Source of the DNA: Amycolatopsis orientalis DSM 43388
GTDB lineage: Bacteria; Actinomycetota; Actinomycetes; Mycobacteriales; Pseudonocardiaceae
NCBI RefSeq assembly: GCF_000411975.1
Contig: NZ_ASXG01000196.1
Location: forward strand, 248,001 to 312,000
DNA: 64,000 nucleotides
Reading direction: 5' to 3'
The notes beneath the pieces were generated by a model. The model made no database searches, was not told the origin of the DNA, and worked only from the letters and a program-made list of their open reading frames with translations. The translations under genes were made by a program, and so were the position numbers. This document shows, in pieces, positions 59,892 through 64,000 of this stretch (position 1 is the first letter of the stretch; each line of letters starts with the position of its first letter).

Positions 59892-61331
59892 ATGAGCGAG
59901 TTGGTGTTGACCGAAGGTGAGCGGGTCAGGGCAGGCGAGCGTCTGCTGGCCCTCCTGGACCGGTACGAGCGAGAGCTCCCGCAGGCGGAGGTGCTTCCCG
60001 AGCCGGACCGGGAGCGGCTGGCGGATCTGCTGGCGAATTCGATGCCCGACAAGGGGATCGGCGTCGACGGCCTGTTCGACCGGTTCGAGGACACGATCCT
60101 GCCGAGCTCGACCAGGGTGGCCCACCCTCGCTTCCTCGCCTATGTGCTCGGGCCGCCCAACGGAGTCGCGGCCTACGCGGAGGCAGTCGCAGCCACGATC
60201 AACCAGAACTGCAACTTCTGGCAGCTCTCGCCGGCCGCGAGCGTTGTCGAGCGGTCCGTAGTGGAGTGGCTGGCCGGGGTCGTGGGTTTTCCGACTGCGG
60301 CCAAGGGCATTCTGACTGCGGGCGGTTCTCTGGCTACTCTGCAGGCTCTCGCTACCGCGCTGAACGATCGGGTGCCGGGGTTCCGGCAGAGCGGCCTCCA
60401 GCGCTCGGCTGCCCCGCTGGTTGTCTACACCTCCGTCGAGGCGCACCGCAGCGTCGACAAGGCCGCAGTGATTTTGGGCGTCGGCATCGAGAACGTGCGC
60501 CACATTCCTACTGACGACCAGAACCGGATGGACGTCGCCGCTCTGGCCGCGGCCATCGATGCGGACCGCCGAGCAGGCCGCGAGCCGTGGTGCGTGGTGG
60601 CGACCTGCGGCACTGTCGCAACCGGCTCGGTCGACCCGCTCGAGGCGATCGCCGACCTGTGCGCCGAGCAGGAGCTGTGGCTGCACGTCGACGGTGCCTA
60701 CGGGGCTCTTTTCCTGCTGTGCGAGGAAATACGCGAGCTCATGGGCGGTGCCGCGCGGGCGGACTCGATCACCCTGGACCCGCACAAGCTCCTGTTCGCC
60801 CCGATGGAAGCAGGATGTCTCCTAGTGCGTGACGGCGCTAAGCTGCGCGCGGCGCACGCATTCGATTCCTCGTACCTTACTGTCACCGAAGATCCCTTGA
60901 TGACCGACTACATGGACTACGGGTTTCAGCTGTCACGGAACTTCAAGGCTCTCAAGGTCTGGAGCGCGCTGCAGGCATTCGGAGTGGATGCCTTCCGCGA
61001 CGCCACCCGCCGCACGCTCCGGCTCGCGCAGCACCTCGGGCGGGGGATCGAGGCCGTTCCCGGCTTGACCCTGCTAGCACCCGTCACGCTGACAGCCGTT
61101 TGTTTCGTGGTCGATGGGGCTTCTGAAGCCGAGCAGACCGCACTGATCAAGGCCTTCGCCGAGGAGAACACCGCTCTGCTCGGGCCGGTGGTGATCAACG
61201 GCAAGCACGGCATCCGGGCTTGCATCACCAATCACCGCACCACAATCGACGACATCGAGTTAATCCTCACGCGCCTGCGGGAGGTCGTCGAGAAGCGGGA
61301 GGCGGGGTGCCTGCCGGCCTCCCTGGGCTGA
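59892..61331 (+). CDS. PLP-dependent group II decarboxylase (aromatic-amino-acid/glutamate decarboxylase family)
   Basis: A 479-residue fold-type-I enzyme. Key elements: TINQNCNFWQLSPAASVVE in the substrate region, GGSLATLQAL (phosphate loop), the ring-stacking histidine in SVEAHRSVDKAA, HVDGAYGA with the PLP-nitrogen aspartate, and the Schiff-base lysine in LDPHKLLFAP. C-terminal TDYMDYGFQLSRNFKALKVW is typical of aromatic-L-amino-acid decarboxylases. It makes an amine from an amino acid. The ATG at 59892 lacks a ribosome site and may be read from a leaderless or short-leader mRNA; the in-frame GTG 59883 is no better. Its promoter has the twin operators. Confidence 0.9.
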   Translation: MSELVLTEGERVRAGERLLALLDRYERELPQAEVLPEPDRERLADLLANSMPDKGIGVDGLFDRFEDTILPSSTRVAHPRFLAYVLGPPNGVAAYAEAVAATINQNCNFWQLSPAASVVERSVVEWLAGVVGFPTAAKGILTAGGSLATLQALATALNDRVPGFRQSGLQRSAAPLVVYTSVEAHRSVDKAAVILGVGIENVRHIPTDDQNRMDVAALAAAIDADRRAGREPWCVVATCGTVATGSVDPLEAIADLCAEQELWLHVDGAYGALFLLCEEIRELMGGAARADSITLDPHKLLFAPMEAGCLLVRDGAKLRAAHAFDSSYLTVTEDPLMTDYMDYGFQLSRNFKALKVWSALQAFGVDAFRDATRRTLRLAQHLGRGIEAVPGLTLLAPVTLTAVCFVVDGASEAEQTALIKAFAEENTALLGPVVINGKHGIRACITNHRTTIDDIELILTRLREVVEKREAGCLPASLG

Positions 61332-61762
61332 ATGGCGAATCGTCGGTGTCGAGGGGCGTCCTCCAGTCACTCGGCTGGCGGATACCCAGTCCATTCTCCT
61401 GCCGGCAACAGCACTGGGCATTCCGGGACTGGCCGCGGTGAATGTCCATTTCAGTCTCGAGGTCATCGGCAGGCGTTCCGCACCCTGAGGGAGGACGAGG
61501 GGCGCACGCCGCGTCGTCGAGACTTTGGGCACGCCACGACTCACGCCCGACCAGGGCTGCTGCTTTCGTCCCGGATCAACGGCTCAAAGGTCGGATAGCC
61601 CGCCTCCGCGAGACGGGCCGTCGTTCCGGCGCGCGGAACGCGGACGCGGGCAATGCGGGAGGCAAGCCGATTCCTCTTTGTCGGATCCGTTCATGGAGGG
61701 ATTGACGTTGTGTGTGTAACGTTCACTATAATTAGTGCGAGGATACCCGGAAGGCTGCGGCA
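61332..61762. other. Intergenic region upstream of the epimerase
   Basis: About 430 bases without a supported gene. Its end carries the third operator copy at 61724-61737 and the GGAAGG ribosome site at 61749-61754. Confidence 0.5.
61724..61737. promoter_or_regulatory. Operator palindrome, copy 3
   Basis: CACTATAATTAGTG, a perfect 5-base inverted repeat around TAAT. Its ACTATnATTAGT core equals that of copy 1 at 48163. It lies 25 bases before the epimerase start, so that gene probably belongs to the same regulon as the CoA ligase and molybdenum hydroxylase operons. Confidence 0.6.
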
Positions 61763-62830
61763 GTGGCCTGGCTCGCAGGGAGTCGGGGTTCGCCTCAGCA
61801 GGAGGACGGGGCCGAACATGCAACGCGAGAGGAGTTGACCATCAAGATCTTCGTGACGGGCGGCAGTGGGTTCGTCGGCCGGCACTTGGTGCGGCGACTC
61901 GCCGGCCAGGGCCACACGGTGCTGGCGCTTGCGCGGTCCGATCGTGCCGCCGAGCTGGCCAGTGCTGCCGGCGGGGACGTGGTGAAGGGCGATCTGGCCG
62001 ACTTGACCCCCGGCAGTACACCGCCCGGGTGGACATCCGTCCTGTCCGGCAGCGACGCTGTCGTTCACGCGGCGGCTCGGATGGAGTTCTGGGGTAATGA
62101 CGCAAGCTTCCGCCGGGACAACCTTTTCCCCTCGGTTGCGCTGCACGAGGCTGCGGCCGCGGCCGGGGTCGGCCGGTTCGTGGTGATCAGCGCGGCGAGT
62201 GTCTCCACCGGCAGTCAGCGCGCGGCGGTGGTGGACGAACGCACCGACAACGGCCGGCCCAACATCGCCTACAGCCGCGTCAAGCTCGCGACCGAGCAGG
62301 CCCTGCTGTCCGCGGACGCCCCGGCAATGGACACAGTGGTGCTGCGCCCGCCGTTCGTCTGGGGCGCCGGGATGGCCACTGCGTCCGAGCTGGCAGATCT
62401 CGCGCGGGCTGGCGGATGGACGTGGATCGATCAGGGGCGCCGCATTATGGACTTCATCCATGTCCGCAACTTGGCCGCGGCCGTCGAACTCGCATTGACC
62501 CGCGGCCGGCCCGGTGGCATTTACTACGTCACCGACGCCAATCCGATGCCGATTCGCGACTTCATGACCCGCCTTGTGGCCACTCAGGGCGTCGACGTGA
62601 GCGGGGCGCGCAGTGTTCCGCTCGGTGTCGCCGCGCCGCTGGGAGCCGTGCTCGACGGCGGTGCCCGGTTATTGCGCCGACCGAAGCCGCCGATGCTGAC
62701 CAACTGGCTGGTCGCGTTCTTGGGCCGCGACCGCAGTTACGACATCACAGCCGCACGCCGCGAACTCGGCTACGCCCCTGGGATGGATCTTGCCGAGGGA
62801 TTCGCGGAAATGACTCTCGCGCAGCCCTGA
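61763..62830 (+). CDS. NAD(P)-dependent epimerase/dehydratase family protein (extended SDR)
   Basis: A 355-residue protein of the 3-beta-hydroxysteroid dehydrogenase/epimerase type. It has FVTGGSGFVGRHLVRRLAGQGH at the N-terminus, VVHAAARMEFWG, the Ser in FVVISAASVSTG and the catalytic pair in AYSRVKLATEQALL (YxxxK). RRIMDFIHVRNLAAAVELAL is typical of hydroxysteroid dehydrogenases. It should oxidise or reduce a hydroxyl/ketone. The GTG at 61763 has GGAAGG 8 bases upstream; the domain begins about 27 residues later at a TTG (61835), a possible shorter start. It lies under operator copy 3. Confidence 0.85.
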   Translation: MAWLAGSRGSPQQEDGAEHATREELTIKIFVTGGSGFVGRHLVRRLAGQGHTVLALARSDRAAELASAAGGDVVKGDLADLTPGSTPPGWTSVLSGSDAVVHAAARMEFWGNDASFRRDNLFPSVALHEAAAAAGVGRFVVISAASVSTGSQRAAVVDERTDNGRPNIAYSRVKLATEQALLSADAPAMDTVVLRPPFVWGAGMATASELADLARAGGWTWIDQGRRIMDFIHVRNLAAAVELALTRGRPGGIYYVTDANPMPIRDFMTRLVATQGVDVSGARSVPLGVAAPLGAVLDGGARLLRRPKPPMLTNWLVAFLGRDRSYDITAARRELGYAPGMDLAEGFAEMTLAQP

Positions 62831-63094
62831 CGTCGCGGCACCGCTGCCGCGCGTCCCGTCGTTTGCCGAAACCTGGAGGCACCCACTCCGTGGACTCCGT
62901 CGGCACCGGCGTCTCGCCGAGCTCCGGGTTGAGCGGGCTGGCGGACCTCCGCTAGCAACGGGCACGGCCGGCACCCTGTCGCTGTGGGCCGGACTAGTGC
63001 CTCGCCTTGCCGAACGCTACCGGGTCCTCACCTTCGGCAACCGCGATGCGGCGCTAGTTCACCTACTCGCCGAAACCCGTGAGCAAGCAGCATC
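62831..63094. other. Intergenic, possible alpha/beta-hydrolase scrap
   Basis: One plus-strand frame near 62985-63045 reads LVPRLAERYRVLTFGNR, like the first strand of an alpha/beta hydrolase, but it has no start and no continuation. Nothing else seen. Confidence 0.3.
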
Positions 63095-63907
63095 ATGGCC
63101 CCACCCGCGACTCTCGACGACGTCCGCGACGCATCCGCCCGGTTGGCCGGTGTCGCTCACCGAAACCCCTGTCGTGCGCTCCCGGGCTCTCGACGAGCTC
63201 GTCGGCGCCGAAGTGTTCTTGAAATGCGAGAACCTCCAGCGGGCCGGTGCCCGAAGACCCGCCGAAGTCCAAAGTGGACGCTAATCGGGAGTGCTGCGCC
63301 GAGACCGTCACCTGCGACCGGTACACCGGCGACCGCGTCGCGCTCGGCGAGGCGTTGGCGGCAGAGCGGGGCCTGGCGCTGATCCGCCTCACGAGGCCCC
63401 CGCACGTGATCGCCGGCCAGGGAACCGCGGCGCTGGAACTGCTCGAGGACGAGGGGCCCTCGACGTTCTCGTCGTCCCGGTCGGGGGAGGCGGTCTCGTC
63501 GCGGGCAGTTGGACCGAAGCGAAGGGCCTGCGGCCCGGCATCCGTGTCGTCGGGGTCGAACCGGTGGCGGGCGACGACACCAAGCGCTCTCTCGACGCGG
63601 GCAAACGCGTGTCGATCCCCGTTTCTCGGACCATCGCAGACGGCCAAGCCGCCGAAATCCCGGGCGAGCTGACCTTTTTGATCAACCGGAACCTGGTCGA
63701 CGACATCGCCCTGGCCACCGACGGTGCCGTGCGCGAGGCGATGCGGTGCGCCTTTGAACGCTTCAAGCTCGTCCTCGAGCCCAGCGGCGCGACCGGTCTG
63801 GCGGCGATGATCGGCGGGCAGATCCCGGCGGCCGGCCGAGTCGGGGGTAGTCATCAGCGGCGGGAACGTCAGCCCCGGAGCGCTTCGCCGAACTGATCGC
63901 CGCGTAG
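63095..63907 (+). pseudogene. Threonine dehydratase-like PLP enzyme, multiply frameshifted
   Basis: Pieces in three frames: MAPPATLDDVRDASARLAGVAHR (from 63095), then TPVVRSRALDELVGAEVFLKCENLQR, a jump to YTGDRVALGEALAAERGLALI and PPHVIAGQGTAALELLEDEG, then LDVLVVPVGGGGLVAGSW with GVEP and LVLEPSGATGLAAM, and finally VVISGGNVSPGAF-like codons in another frame before TAG 63907. The order is that of threonine/serine dehydratases, but the catalytic-lysine region (KFRGA) and the SSGNH segment are deleted. At least three frameshifts make it dead. The tetraglycine PLP loop survives. Confidence 0.75.
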
Positions 63908-64000
63908 TTCGGCCGCGGCTATGTGCTCGCCCGGACAAGGCGGGGCCAGGGTACTGCCGGGGTTGAGTCCTGGTCCACTCCACGAGCGCTCGACACCTTC

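Overview
The window is very GC-rich, with many GTG and TTG starts, purine-rich Shine-Dalgarno sites and tightly overlapping stop/start codons. This points to a soil actinomycete, most likely of the Pseudonocardiaceae (Amycolatopsis-like). That placement is an inference from style and gene content. I see no rRNA, tRNA, CRISPR array or intact insertion sequence. The region is accessory catabolic DNA: short operons for unusual carbon sources, each with its own transporter and regulator, separated by decayed or truncated genes.

Left part (1-9181): an APC permease start; a flavodoxin and an FAD ferredoxin/flavodoxin reductase facing a TetR regulator; then an APC permease, an acyl-CoA ligase and a phosphotriesterase-like metal hydrolase. 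A gene-poor stretch follows, holding a frameshifted acetyltransferase. Next (9182-16952): an IclR regulator beside a galactarate/talarate-type dehydratase joined in frame to half of an MFS transporter, an aldose 1-epimerase tail, and a LeuCD-type hydro-lyase plus RraA-type aldolase operon facing an Lrp regulator and an MFS transporter.

17222-25216 is a coherent tetritol/erythrulose-type sugar cluster: GntR, EryI/RpiB-type isomerase, DhaK-DhaL fused kinase, SDR and TIM-barrel isomerase on the minus strand; MHS transporter and split transketolase on the plus strand. Four TGTnnACA boxes lie between the two arms. 25217-35985 is mixed: two S9 serine peptidases of different subfamilies, TetR and VOC genes, an SCP2-like protein, an Lrp regulator and several wrecked genes.

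36929-48020 may form one amino-acid route: a Leu/Phe/Val dehydrogenase, a Crp-type regulator, a fused indolepyruvate ferredoxin oxidoreductase, a DpgC-like cofactor-free oxygenase, an FlK-like thioesterase, an acyl-CoA ligase, an MHS transporter and a TetR regulator. 48195-59568 is a second operon set: CoA ligase, membrane-anchored CoxG, aldehyde and alcohol dehydrogenases, metallo-beta-lactamase-fold hydrolase, an SDR lacking its catalytic residues, a three-subunit molybdenum hydroxylase and an EchA6-like crotonase lacking both catalytic glutamates. It resembles furoate or aromatic acyl-CoA catabolism. One palindrome (core ACTAnnnATTAGT or a close variant) precedes 48195, 49814 and 61763, suggesting a common regulon. 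The right end has a PLP decarboxylase with twin AGCAT-N3-ATGCT operators, an NAD-dependent epimerase and a badly decayed threonine dehydratase.
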